This document shows, in pieces, positions 11,737 through 24,900 of a stretch of 64,000 nucleotides of DNA (position 1 is its first letter; every line of letters starts with the position of its first letter). The stretch is from Ancylostoma caninum. Its lineage: Eukaryota > Nematoda > Chromadorea > Rhabditida > Ancylostomatidae. Under the pieces are notes generated by a model that worked only from the letters and a program-made list of their open reading frames with translations, searched no databases and was not told the origin of the DNA. The position numbers were made by a program, and so were the translations under genes. Location of the stretch: NCBI GenBank assembly GCA_037903475.1, contig JBAJFG010000226.1:558001-622000 (forward strand), written 5' to 3'.

Positions 11737-14700
11737 CATTTTCTCCACACTAACGCCCCCGACAAGACCTTCCTCGGGTACGGCGCACCCTGCGTACGCG
11801 CGATGACTGGCAGTGATATCGCCGAAATCATACTATACAGAATCACTTCTGTAGTGTGTATTTCGCAATCCCAACGAAAAAGCGACACCTGTCCACCGCG
11901 ATGAATGGGAGACGGGCGAGTTGCGAGCGGGAAGAACGCGACTTGTCGCGCTGAGGACCGTGACGCGGCCGAAAGGACGCGTCGGCGACTCGCTCTTCTG
12001 AGCGGTATAAAAAAGAATAAAGTTGAGAAATCAAGGGGATATGTGTGCATGACTTCTAAAAAAAATTTTCGGAGCAAAAGATAGGTGGGAAACACCTTTG
12101 AAGAGTCACAGCAATAACCTACTTCTGACACCTCGATGCGACTGCAGTTCAGATTTCGCCCATTCTTCGCCAGTGATCACCTTCATTACATGCAACTTGT
12201 AATAAGTAAGTAAATAAATAGTAACTGTGAAAAAGAAGGTAATTGTTCGATTATTGTGCTGTAATTGATTTACCCGAGTGCAAGCTCCGCGCCTAATTAT
12301 CGTTCCAGTGGCACAGACCCAACAATTTCTCCCGTGCCGAACTGAGAAGGTAGAACCGTCGAGGATACGAAGCAGAATCCCATGTGCACACCTTTGCAGG
12401 TGTTTTCATTAGCTTTGCGCAGAGGCGATAACGTGACCAATGAGGCTCTGCCGAGGTGCGTTTATTGCTGGTTGAAAACTTTTCCCAATTGCCCGCGATG
12501 GCCCCTGAAACACGGGTGTCATACGCAATTTTTGAACGCCCTCAGGGGGCAGCAAAACAACCGAGACCCGAAGTTCTCGGATGAGTCCTGTGGTGATCTA
12601 CACATACCCATCCTCGTCTCTGCTTCTTTTTCGAATTTTGCTTCGTTTTATTAGTTCACGTTTTCGTGAACTCAGTTCTAACTTCAGAAATTTCGAAGAC
12701 AAAATAGTACTCGAATGAGTAAATATTTCACACATCTAGAGCATGGTGTGAGCAGAGTGCATACCCATTCGTACTGGAATCGTTATTACCGCAGAAGTTG
12801 CAGGATTTTGGCACCACTACTGTGCTGCCAGTGGTCTATAATTTGCACCTTGAATCCTGAATGATAATAAGGTTTGTTTTCGAAATTCCGTTGATCCGTG
12901 TTTCAAGGTAAAGAAGAAACACGTGGTGACTTTTTGCCTCTTAATGAGCATTTTGCCGCGCTTTTATTGTTGTTCTGCGCTGTTCTGCAGTAGTGCCAAC
13001 GTCCTGCAACGGGCTCGTCGCGTTTCTTACCCATACAAATAATTAGAGGTGCAAGCCAAGTGTGAGTGCCATTGGCAATCATCGGTACTCTATCCGACAG
13101 GTTGATCTCAGAGCAGTCCCACTTCTTTGCCCACCTCTTTGTCGCGTTACTGTGTACGATCACCGTAACGCTTGTAGAAGTTTTTAGTCGCCAAATTTCC
13201 AAGAAAGAAAATAAGAGTTTTAGAGTATGACGTCTCAGACACAAAGGGAAGCGCTGTTGTTGCTGTTTTCACACGTTCGATTGAATTTGGAAACCCGTAC
13301 CTTTTCTTAAAGCAATTAGAGTTTTGCTTTGAGGAGAAGTGCCCATTAGTGTGCACATTCGTGTTTAACTGCAGGTTACCTACTTTGATAATATTCTAGT
13401 TATGATAATATTCTAGTTACCTCTTTTTGCATTTCAGTTGTGTCCCTATGCCCAACTTTGGTGACCCACTCTGGCTCATTAGTGCATCTGAAGTGCGAAA
13501 ACCATGTCGGAGGTATAATTAGTGCCCCAGCGCTAGCCAAAGGGAAAACGCAAGATAGAAATGTATACGCGAAAGCATTACTACGCCATCAACGTTCGGT
13601 AACATAGATATTGATCCGAAATCATGTTTATGTTTAAAAAACTAGCACATATCCACAGTACAAGTAAAACCTGAAAGCTAAAAGCTTCATAGGAGCTAAC
13701 ATTCGAACATTCAATTATATGTATGGGAGTTTCTTAATTAACAATCAAGCAAAATCATTAACCCTCCCCCCAGTAAAGGAATGGTCTTCTTTGAGTAATT
13801 TTTTTTTCTCTTGGAACTTGAAATGAGTGATTTGGTCGACAATGATTGACAATTACCAGGCCTATTCGATATCAACTCAACACTTTAGCTCAATAAGCAC
13901 ACCTGACATCGTAGCTTAGTTTTCTGCCATAAATTAAGATCAACTATGCCCTCTATGATTCTTTGTATCAAGCAAAGCGTGTTCGGCTACGTTGAGACCT
14001 GATGATGCATAGGGTTAGATGAAGTAGGATAAATCAAGCGCGAGCACGTGCGCCTTCTCCCATTTTATTCAGTCCTTTCCACTGAATTCTAAGAAAATTA
14101 AAGATGCTATCCAGCTGATTTCGGGGAGGTTCAAGTTGCACCATCTGTCGGAGCAGCGTTGGCTTCGGCTTGGAAGAAAAAGTGAGCTAAGATATCACAA
14201 ATCCTTTTAGTGTAATTTACTCATATGTTTAATTTAATTAACCATAATGGACCTAATATTATATTACCGAATATTATGTATTTTTTCTGATGAAAACTCA
14301 TTCAAGAAACAAAACGCTTTTAGCTGTTCTCCTGTTGTACTTACATTCGCTTTGTGAGCCAAATACAAATTTCCCCAGCTTTCCTAGGCCTATTTTGACG
14401 CCCGTCGCGTTTTCCGCATCGCGAACGCCGCGCCCGGCTATTCAAATCATTCGGTTCAAATTCATTATTGGAAAACAATAACGTCGAAAATATTCATAAT
14501 TACAAATTTAACTATTTTATATAATAATATTGAAAGAATTGCTGCTGACACACCTTCACAAGACACCGGCGCGCTAAGGCATTTCTTGGTATGGCATGCA
14601 TGCATGTGCGGTGCAAGTTATGCACCACTACCAGTACAGTGCCACTGCAGTAGTCCGAAAGTCCTGCAACTTCTGCGGTAGTAACGATGTCCAGAACGAA

Positions 14701-15733
14701 TGGGTATGCACTCTGCTCATACCATGCTCTACGCGTGTAAAATATGTACTCATTCGAGTACTATTTTGTCTCCAAAAATTCTAAAGTTACAACTGAGTTT
14801 ACGGAAAGGTGAACTAATAAATCGAAGTAAAATTTGAAAACGAAGCAGAGACGAGGACAGGTGCATGTAGATCACCACCGGACTCATACGAGAATCTCGG
14901 TTGCTTCAATATGTTGTTTTGCTGCCCCCTGGGGGCGTTCAAAAATTGCGTATGGCACCCGTGTTTCAGGGGCCATCGCGGGCAATTGGGAAAAGTTTTC
15001 AACCAGCAATAAACGCACCTCGGCAGAGCCTCATTGGTCACGTTATCGCCTCTGCGCAAAGCTGATAAAAACACCTGGGAAGGTGTGCACACGAAGTTCT
15101 GCTGCGTATCCTCGACGGTTCTACCTTCTCAGTTCAGCACAGGAGAAATCGTTGGGTCTGTGCCACTGGAGCGATAATTAGGCGCGGAGCTTGCACTCGG
15201 GTGAATCAATTACAGCACAATAATTGAACAATTACCTTCTGTTTCACAGTTACTATTTATTTATTTACTTATTACAAGTTGCATGCGATGAAGGTGATCA
15301 CTGGCGAAGAAAGGGCGAAATCTGAACTGCAATCGCCTCGACGTGTTAGAAGTAGGTTGTTACTGTGGCTCTTCAAAGCTGTTTCCCACCCATCTTTTGT
15401 TCCGAAAATTTTTTAAAGTCATTCTCACATATCCCTTGATTTCTCGACTTTTCTTTTTTTTATACCGCTCAGAAGAGCGAGTCGCCGACGCGTCCTTTCG
15501 GCCGCGTCACGGTCCTCAGCGCGACAAGTCGCGTTCTTCCCGCTCGCAACTCGCCCGTCTCCCGTTCATCACGGTGGACAGGTGTCGCTTTTTCGTTGGG
15601 ATTGCGAAATACACACTACAGAAATGATTCTGTATAGTATGATTTCGGCGATATCACCGCCAGTCATCGCGCGCACGGAGGCTGCGCCGTGCCCGACGAG
15701 GGTCTCGTCGGCGGCGTTAGTGTGGAGAAAATG
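11737..15733. mobile_element. Large foldback element B (complete, about 4.0 kb)
   Basis: The left end CATTTTCTCCACACTAACGCC (11737) is mirrored by GGCGTTAGTGTGGAGAAAATG ending at 15733. The inverted arms extend at least 1.1 kb (about 11737-12870 and 14590-15733), separated by about 1.7 kb. Both arms contain the GC-rich AGCGACACCTGTCCACCGCG block and the CTGCGCAGAGGCGATAACG module also found in element A. No clear target duplication is visible and no transposase was recognised, so it is a non-autonomous long-TIR element of uncertain class. Confidence 0.75.
12871..14589. other. Spacer of foldback element B
   Basis: No transposase motif and no phase-consistent exon series found. A 63-residue frame at 14290-14481 starts with a signal-peptide-like stretch (KTLLAVLLLYLHSLC) but has no other support. 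Confidence 0.3.
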
Positions 15734-16270
15734 CGGTATTGTTATCTTTCTTAGCGCACGAGTTTTACTTTGGCAAGGATACCTGAGCAGCTGTTGCCTT
15801 TAGAGGCTGGAGTACACTACTCAAGCTCATTAACTTTTACAGGGTCAATAAGTTCCTGCATAGATAGGTTTACCGTTGATGTCCAAATCCTTCAATCAAT
15901 CTCTAGGCCCTTAAATGGTTCAGATTGAGCACATTCGAGAAGAATTTCCTACGGAACATCATAATCCTAGAATTCTTCGTCATCAGTCACATGCCAGCTC
16001 ACCCGTCTTTGTCCAGTCCCCAGCTGGTTGCTTCTCCGTCTGTTTGCCTTTGCATCGGTCAATAGTGTCGCACGCTTGAGCAGCACCTCACTACGCCTGA
16101 GCTATGCGTGGCTTTACTGAACGAGCTGCAGCTTCTGACTTCCAGCCTATCAACCTACTACCTAAACCTAGTACTTTCCTCTTTCACTGTCGTTCCGCCT
16201 CTAAAGGCATTTTAATTTTGTTTTCTTTTGTTTTTTTCAAACCAATTTTTATACATTTACATGTTTGAAG

Positions 16271-16667
16271 GCCTAGACACTGTGCCTGAAATTTTCAAAT
16301 CCAAAGTGAAGTACATTTCTGCTGATTACAAGTATCTATGGAGGGTCCTTAGTCCCATTCTGCTCGATCGATCTTCGATAAGAGCGCATGAATCACTTGT
16401 CGGCATGGAATCACAGCTGCGAAGAATGATTGCAGATATCGGCAGGAATGTTACAATGGATTTTTTTACATCTTGCAAGCTTCCTTATGTTTACGTATTA
16501 TCATCACCATCCTACTGTTATAACTGTTTTTTTTTTCGCAGAATAATACAAATTAATATACATATTAATATGCGTAATTTTCTACCCCCTTCCAATCCAG
16601 ATCAGAGGTGGGAATTTCGGAGTTATGAATCTGATTTGGCCAGGCAACATGGTGTAATGCTCCCCAG
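16271..16667 (+). CDS. Unidentified exon pair (possible gene fragment)
   Basis: Two blocks read like real protein. The first, about 16271-16449, encodes a segment with PEIFKSKVKY, LSPILLDRSSIRAHESL and ESQLRRMIADIGRN. The second, 16606-16667, encodes RWEFRSYESDLARQHGVMLP. A join from AAT|GTTACA to GATCAG|AGG is in phase, and the second block ends at CCCAG|GTATTT. I found neither the start nor the continuation and do not recognise the family. It could be a gene remnant or part of a gene whose other exons I missed. Confidence 0.3.
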
Positions 16668-18062
16668 GTATTTTTTAAATCAGAATTAGAAGGATGGGCC
16701 AATTCCATTTTGCAGATACTAATATTTTCCCTGTTCTTAACGTTTTTTTAAGATTTTGACCTGATTGCTGAAATTTTGAAAAATTTTCAAATTTTTGAAA
16801 AAGCAAATGTTTTGAAGTCAAGGTCCAACTAGTTTTATCTGCTGTTCAATGCCAATTTCTATGAGGAATCCGAAAGCGTGCTCGGATTTAGAAAAGCTTC
16901 ATTTTGGAAGTAGTTACAGTACTGCGACGGTTTGTTAACAACTAATCCGTCACCACCCGTTTCTTTTTTCGCAAAAGTTATGAGCGGTATTGTAAGAGGA
17001 TACCCCTAAGAGAATGTCCGTTGCTCAGTTGAAATTATGGGCTTGCAAAAGGTGGTTTTTTATAGGAAGGTATATAGGTTTCTCCTGCACAATTTCTCCT
17101 GTTCGTTTGAAATCCATACCTTATTTCACTGCCTTATCAGCAACTGAAATGATAATCAAATTTGTTTGGTATTTCCCTTCACTTGCTGACGTTGGTGATC
17201 CAGGTGAATTACTGATTTTCTCACAATTGTTCTCAGGTGTTGTGAAATCTCATCTACTACATACTGCTTATTCTGTTCGATATTTAACGAAATGATTTTC
17301 GGAGAAAGATTTGATGAATTGATGCGAAGGAAAACCACATCGAAATGATGTTCGAATGAATTTTGTTTTTTTTTTGTTGTGAGCATCTTCTTAATGAGAC
17401 TCATGAAATGTTTCTAGAATCCACACAAGCTGTACTATTCCCACTGAAACATTGCCGATAATTTTTTACACAACCTCATGCTAGACTATCAAGCCAATTT
17501 TCAGTTGTTTTCTTCTTGGTGTGCAAGGCCTAACAAGCTGCGATCGCATGCAAGGATTAAGATCCCGGTAGAGGACTCTTTTACTTTCCGTAATAGAAGA
17601 ACGACCAGTCATATCGTCATATGGGATCACATGAATCGTACTGTCGAGCATGGAGGCAGAATTTATGTTCGACATTTTCAGTTCCTTTTTTGGAACACTC
17701 TTGTGGGCACTGGAATAAATAAGCGAATAAATAAATGAATAAATAAATAAATACCTCTCGTATCTGTAGCAAGGCTCTATGTAGAACAACTATCATGGTC
17801 CACAACCATAATGACAATGGTGTCTCAAGTGCTTCACAGTTCGTTTTATACGTTCGTTTAGTGAGGTGTTTCTTTTGTGAAAATGAAATGAAATGTATAC
17901 AGGTTCGTTGCTCAAACTGGACTAGTTCATAGTCCACGCTGTCCCCTCTCACTTTCCAAACTATATATTGTTAAAATCCCTCCATCACTTTTTCCCAGGC
18001 GCTTTATGCTTCAAAGGATAGCATGTAAATGGTAATAATCTATTGTTTTTTTCTTGTCTTAA
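16668..18062. other. Gene-poor stretch with a LINE-type tail
   Basis: No further supported exon. An (AAAT)n-like tail lies at about 17713-17754 after GGGCACTGGAATAAATAAG, on the plus strand. Upstream of it an open frame (17478-17738) might be degraded LINE sequence, but no reverse-transcriptase motif is clear. Confidence 0.35.
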
Positions 18063-18719
18063 AGGCAGCGCCCCACCTCTAAGTCGTTTTTAAAATTTCG
18101 AAGTGAAAAGAATCTCCAGGAGCTGGTGATCATAACGGTATACGTGATTCCATGCAGTACTGTTGAAAGACCCCATTTCTGAGCCCCAATTTTTAAGGGT
18201 CTTTGGGTGGAGCTGGGGGCGGAGTTAAGGAACTTCCCGAATAAAACACTCCAGGAGGCACACCTCCCGCGGAAATTCGTATTCCTTGTGAGCGTTCCTC
18301 ATCAACTCCATAACAGAATAGGAACTGTCCTCCATGTATGACTAGCAAAGGAGTTCACGGTCCGCAAACCCTGCAATTCCGCCTTGGCTATGGAGACAAT
18401 GCGGGAGGGCAAGGTTTCCGCCCAACGTACTCCCTTGCTAGCCGCAGATGGAGGGCAGTTTCTATTTCATTAGGGATTTGATGAGGAACTCTCACGAGGG
18501 ATACGAATTTCCTCAGGAGATGTGCTTCCTGGAGTGAATTATTTGGAAAGTTTCTTAGCTCCGCCTCTAGCTCTGCCCAAAGGCTCCTAAAAAATTGGGA
18601 GTTAGAAATGGGGTTTTTCAGCATTGCATAGAATCACGTATACCATTGTGATCACCAGCTCCTGGGGATTCTTTTCACTTCGAAACCTCAAAAACGATTT
18701 TTAGGTGGGACGCTGCCTT
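18063..18719. mobile_element. TTAA-flanked foldback element, copy 1
   Basis: Ends AGGCAGCG and CGCTGCCT are directly flanked by TTAA on both sides (18059-18062 and 18720-18723). Arms of about 300 bp are inverted copies (GGAGCTGGTGATCA... against ...GATCACCAGCTCC). The TTAA duplication fits the piggyBac group (family knowledge). No transposase is present. Copy 2 lies at 53091-54877, and a partial arm-like fragment lies at about 26395-26470. Confidence 0.75.
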
Positions 18720-18983
18720 TAACGGTGGTTCTTCTCAAGCTAACAGATGTGCCGTAGGGAAACCTTGCTTCATTTTGTAAAAAAAAGAATAAAATTGGAT
18801 GATTTTTAGAGTATTCTAAATGAGTTTTCTTGCTAGTTGCTGTTAAACTTCTATTCTTGTACGCATATGTACGTGCATTCACCTTATGAGCTCGAATTAT
18901 CCACTACATAGGTATTATGCGATCGAACTATTCATTAGTGTTCAGATTCCCACTATTGCTGTTACCATGTGAAGGAAACAGCT

Positions 18984-21900
18984 ATGGCAGATCCCTTGGT
19001 GTGCCTTCGAAACAGCACCATAGGCATAGCAATATGGAACATTGTAGGTTTTTGTGAACTGTCGGAAATTGCGATTTATGGGATATTACTGTGCTGTTTT
19101 TACTATTTTTTTTCAAAGCTTCACATCTACATTAGAAGGGAAGAACAAAAAATCAAGGGAAAGGATGTCTGAAAAAAAGGAAATTCTGCTTAGATATACG
19201 CTGTGATACAAATGGGAGTGATGGGTTGGCAGGTGAAGGAGGTGCGGGATCGACAGTGGGAATACGAAGGACGTCAACTGCCAGCCACTGGAGGGTGGGC
19301 TTACATCTGGATTTTGTTTGTTTACCTGTTTATTTGTGCATGTATTTGTTTGTTTACTATTTCACAGTGTCGCACCACAGAACACTTTGAAGTAGTTAGA
19401 AATCGAAGAAAGACGATAAGTTGGAACGGAAATATTGTGAACTTAATCTCGTTATTGTATGTATTATAGCTGGAGTATAAATGGAATACTGGTTGAATGT
19501 GATAAAAGTAAGATTTTTTTGCAATTTCATCGAATTTGAAAAGAATTTTTCGACTGAAACTGATTTCTAAGGACTAAGATGAGCAAAAATGTATTGAAAC
19601 AATAAGGAAACGTAAACCTAAAGCAATCCGCTGCATATGTTCTGTCAAAACCAACAGGAAATACTCTTCCCCATTGGTTGTGACTTTCCTTTTCACTGTA
19701 ATAATTTTCAAAATAAAGCAATGTCGGCACATCTAACCTCAAGAGTCACCTGTTCCAGAATCGACGCATTTCAAGCTCGTTTCCCTGGGCTCTACGCTAT
19801 CTACACCGAAACCCCAGAGCGCCGGAGAATCAACGGTGACTTGTACATTCGAAATCGGCTACTAACACTATTAAATGCTCATTTTCAGCCATGTTCGTCA
19901 TCGTCTTGATAAATGTGTTTCTGGCTTTTGTGCATTTTTTCATGTCATTCGCTCTACTTTACGGGGCTGTTAAGGTGTGGCTGTTTCTTTTTTCATTACT
20001 TTTTTCTGTAGCAATTTTCAAAAAAAAAAGTAATTCAATATTAATGCGATTTTCAGTATAACAAGAACTTCATATGGCCATGGATTTTCTCGGCAGGTCC
20101 AATCATCATCATGTCGACTGCCTATGCGGTGATGTGGTGGAGCGGGGTAGGTGCAACATATCCATCAGTTTTTGGGTTTCTCGATTATTCAGTAGTTCAA
20201 AAGCGTTCGAGTATGTCAAACCTTTATTTTTTCTTCTAAAAATCTTTCAGGATGTCTTCAACGAACAACTGACCATGTCTGTCGCCGAATTTGTGATGTC
20301 GCTAGCAGTTAATGTGAGTATAGTCTGTTTCAAGAGACGACGATAGTTATGTGTTTGGGCCTATAATCTGCATTTCTCGCTTGTCTCTCCGAATACGGCA
20401 CTATTTCTCGCGCTCTCTCTTTCTCTAATAGCTTCACAGCCATGTACATTCAGTAGTACTTGGAATTTTTTTTTGGATTTTCATGGAAATGATAGGAAAT
20501 GACATTAGAGGTGCTAGTAATTTTTGAATTTTTGTATCACTTCGAAATCAAATTTTGAAGCTATTATTTTCATGACAGTAACTGGTAAAAAAAGAAAGTG
20601 TCTGTAGAATAGTGAAATAGTGGCTACAAAAAAGCATGAGAAACCATTCTAATACCCGTGAGTATACTTCCAGTAGGAGCCCAACTGCCATTGTTATCTT
20701 TTTTGCCATAGTATTTAAATACTTATTCCAGGGCATTTGCCTAATCATTGTGATTTTCTTCTACTGGAGACTGTCAGGAAAGCTGACATCGGACAAACCA
20801 GCTCGATCGCATCGTGGCCATGCTGGCAGAACGGTGGGTAATCCTATACAATGGAATATTCGACGATTTTTGGAATATTCGAATTTTTGAAAAACAGAGT
20901 TTGAACTATTCTAATTCTGAATAGTTCGAATATGGAGCTTTTTGAAATATTCGAAAAATTGAGTAATTCGAATAAGGTGTTTTTCAAAATGTGCGAATGA
21001 ACGAACTATTCGAATGTAGAACTTCCTTGCCTACCCAAATGAATGAATCATTCGAATAACCGAGTTCTGAAACCACCGAATGAATGAATAATTCGAATCG
21101 AACATTCGGTTCAATACCATCCCAATACTACAGCTTTCAAAGTTTTCGTTCCTGGCTGCCATTATCAGACATTGCTACTCGCATCTACAGAGATCGGCCT
21201 CTGAGCATACCTGAATCTTATCAGGCGATTTGCGGGAATTGTTGGAGAACGCAACGAGCCTTTGAGGCATGACCTTGTCAGTGGATGCGAGTGGCTCTCT
21301 ATAATAGTCATCACATCATCATTATTCGAATATCAAAGTGTTCCCGAGCCGAATAAACGACTATTTCGATTTTGCCATTTTTCGGATGGTCGAATGAACG
21401 AATTGTTCGAATTTTGTTTTTCTCCAGGCACCCGAATGAACGAATTATTCGAATAACTTTAATTATGAACAACACGAATGAACGAATAGTTCGAATATGC
21501 TCAATCTCCGAAAAATCGAATGAACGAATTACTCGAATATTCAATAGTTCGAAAATTGCGTCGAATGTATTCGATTTGGTCACATATGTAGGTAATTCCT
21601 CTCTTTGAATAAAATTATTATTTAAATTCGGAAAACGACTTCGGAAGAGAATTTTATCACAACTGATGAAAAGAGAACGACATGTTCCTCCGCTACGGAC
21701 TGGCACCACTTGAAACGTTAATATGTTCATGAAATTGGAGTGAATCTGTTATGGCTTTCTTGGCTTCTTATGGTGTGCCAAGAAGTCCAGTGAATGGACG
21801 AGTTTTCTTAGCTGTTAGCAAGACTAGGAATATCTGCTGAGCATAGCGCTGCTCTCAGGGTTTCTAACACGGTACAATAAGAACAACGAGCTGTTCTTCC

Positions 21901-24900
21901 TCTAGGACATCCTTTGAAGCATGTTCTGTTGAAATAGGCAGACGTCAATAAATCTCCTGAAAGCTGTCGATGTCGTACTCCTATCTTCCAGAGGCCATAC
22001 ACACCGCAACCAAACGGTTTCTACCCGGCTGGAGCTGAGCCTGCGAGCAGTGGACGTCACTCCCGAGGACCACGTTGCAAACCACCGCCGTCGAATCTGC
22101 CACCATGGCGAGAGGAATGGCCGGCTGTTCCCGATCCTCCTCTTCAGAAAAAGCTTCGAAGGAGGGATAGACGGAGTCGGAGTGATTCGAGAGTCACTTC
22201 AGTCCATAGGCCGGGAGACGAGAGCAGGTGAGGCTAGGAAAGTCGTCACTGGACCTTAATTTTGTGCTTATTGAGAGGAATGAGAAAGGTACGGTTCGCT
22301 CCGCAGCCAGTACCAAATGGGTGCCCCCGGGCGACCCGGGGTCGTTCCTTTGCGTCCCTCTATTAAACATTAAATTAACGAGGCCACAATTGAGTAAATG
22401 GATAAAACCATTACCGGATTTCCATGAATGGACCGTGTGGAAAGTGCGTGCAGTAGAACTAGTGCTCTACGATGCTTTCGAGAAATTGACGATTGAGCAC
22501 ATTTTCATTTTTTCCAATTTTTACGGTGCTACTTCAGACGAACTCCACGCTTTGTCGAAATCAGTACAGCACAGTTGATTAGAGCTAGTATTGCTCTACA
22601 AGATTCCTCAAAAAATCAGAGAATCAGAGAACTGTGATTCTAGATTTTCAGCTTGTGAATTCCGAATCGAGTGCATTGAGCGCTAGACAAAAAGTTAAAA
22701 ATCAATTGCTTCCCTTCTCTCAGTATTCTGAGGAATAAAATTGATGATTACGAAGTAATCGGGTTGGATTGTTTCAAAATACAGTTTCCCCGTAGAGTCT
22801 ACAAAATTTCTAAAATTATTGAAAATTCTGTGGCTTCGCTCCAAAAATGCGAAGTTAGTGACAGCTGGATGTCTCTTCCAGCGAGATGGCAATCTCAGCG
22901 AAGATCATCAGCAGTTTCGTCAAACTATACAGCATAGTGCTGTAAATTTCATTTCATCTCAAACGGAAAGATGAAGCACAAATGAAGATGATGAATTCGC
23001 CACAGAGGATAACATCATTTGATTGAAATAGCTATCAAATTAGGCCAAATTCAGAAATTGGAATGAATTTGCATCTGCGAAGTGTTAAAGGCATGACAGC
23101 AGATACTGGTGTTGGACTGGCTTGCGTTACCATGCTGTATAACCAACGTTGCACCGCTTGAGGAGTATTATCGAACAGTCGCGAGGTCAGCACAGCGATT
23201 ACGAAGGGATCTGTGAAAGTCACGCCAACCCTTAAGGCATTGTTCTGGTTTTCCCTGTTACCTACAGGATTAGAGAGGTCATATGGGTTGTCGTAGCGTA
23301 ATTGCTCTTTCAAATAGTCAAAAGAACGTTATAGCTATATGCAGGCCGCAACATTCTGATCATCTTTCTCATTTTTAATTCCATTGCAATCTTCAATCAA
23401 CAACTTCAATTTGGGATTCATCCTTCATTTTCTCGAAGTCTTAATTCGGTGATGTCTACTGGTTTGGAAACGTACAACATTCGGCTAGTTTTGGGCAAGC
23501 TTCCGAGTACTGCTGAGGAGTACTGCTGAGACTCCTAGCTCGCTGTAGGGGACAAGCAGCTGTCACTAACTTCGGATTCTCGGAGCGAAGCGACCGAATT
23601 TTCGATTTTCTTTTTTCGAATTTTGGAATTCTTGGAGATTATATGGGAAACCTGTATTTTAATACATTCCCTTGCGGATGTAACGAAATGAACAATTTCG
23701 TTTCTCAGAACAGTGTAAGAAGAGAATAATTGACTTTTGAACTTTTCGTCTAGCGCTTTGTACGCTCGATGCGTAATTCACAACCTAGGAACGTAAAGTT
23801 ATAATGTTCGGATTCCCTCCTTTTTAAGGGTTTCATTAGAGCAAGATTAGCTCTAAGTAACAGCATGGTAGTGGTCTCGGCAAACATGAAATTCGTCTGA
23901 AGTTGGACCTTGAAAATTGGAAAAAATGAAAATGTGCCCAATCGTCAATTTTTCAAAAGCATCGTAGAGCACTAGTTTTCCTGCACACACTTTCCACACG
24001 GCCAGTTCATAGAAATCCGGTAGTGATTTTATCCATTTACTCACTTTCGGCCTCGTTAATTCAGTGTTTAATAGAGGGACGCAGAGGGGCGACCCCGGGG
24101 GCACCCATTTGCTACTGGCTGCGGAGCGAAACGTAGATAAGGAACGAGAGAAAAGTTAGGAATTGGTTTTTCATTACATATTCATCAAACTTTCAGCTTC
24201 GATTGTATCAATTTTCGATTTTTCTTTTTTTAACACTTACGCTATGAAAACAATAGCTTCAATATTTGATCTTGCACAAAAAAGTGATATAGGGTGCTCA
24301 TTGAAAAAAAGGAAAAGAGACAAAAACGAGGTTTTGTGGCGGATCTCGAGTTTTTCTCTGATTTTCGAAGTTCTACATCAAATCTTTAATCACAGTCGAA
24401 GGATCAGTTGTTCGCAGCCACAGCTCCTCTTGTGGTAACATCTTAAATGTTGTTCTTCGAACTACATTTTCATATCAAGGAATGTTTATTTGAAAATAAA
24501 AGAATGATGTCCTATGTACGTACACGATAAGCACATTATTCATTTAATTTATCCATCTTTAGCCTTGATTTCTTTGCCCCCGAGCCGTATGACCCGGAAT
24601 TCCCTTGGAAAACCACGAAGATGGAGAAGGAACGGAGAGAAGAGCGGGCAAGACCACATACTGCGGCAGAGGCGATTGAAAGGTTTGTTTTTTGATGCTG
24701 GAACTTCCTGCAATCTACTTTTAACGTATTGTCGACTTTCCTTGCACTTAAAGATTATTATTCATGAACGTATATAAGCAAGCGAAACCAGGTGAGCAAA
24801 CCAACTTCAACGTTCTGCGTGACTTAGCGTTGTCTACGCGGTGTCCAGTGGGGAAAATCAACCAAACTTGCTTGGTCGCCTCTTTTGTGAATCCATTTCG

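Noticed and set aside
14290..14481. 63-codon frame with a signal-peptide-like start
   Set aside because: It lies in the spacer of foldback element B with no splice or homology support.
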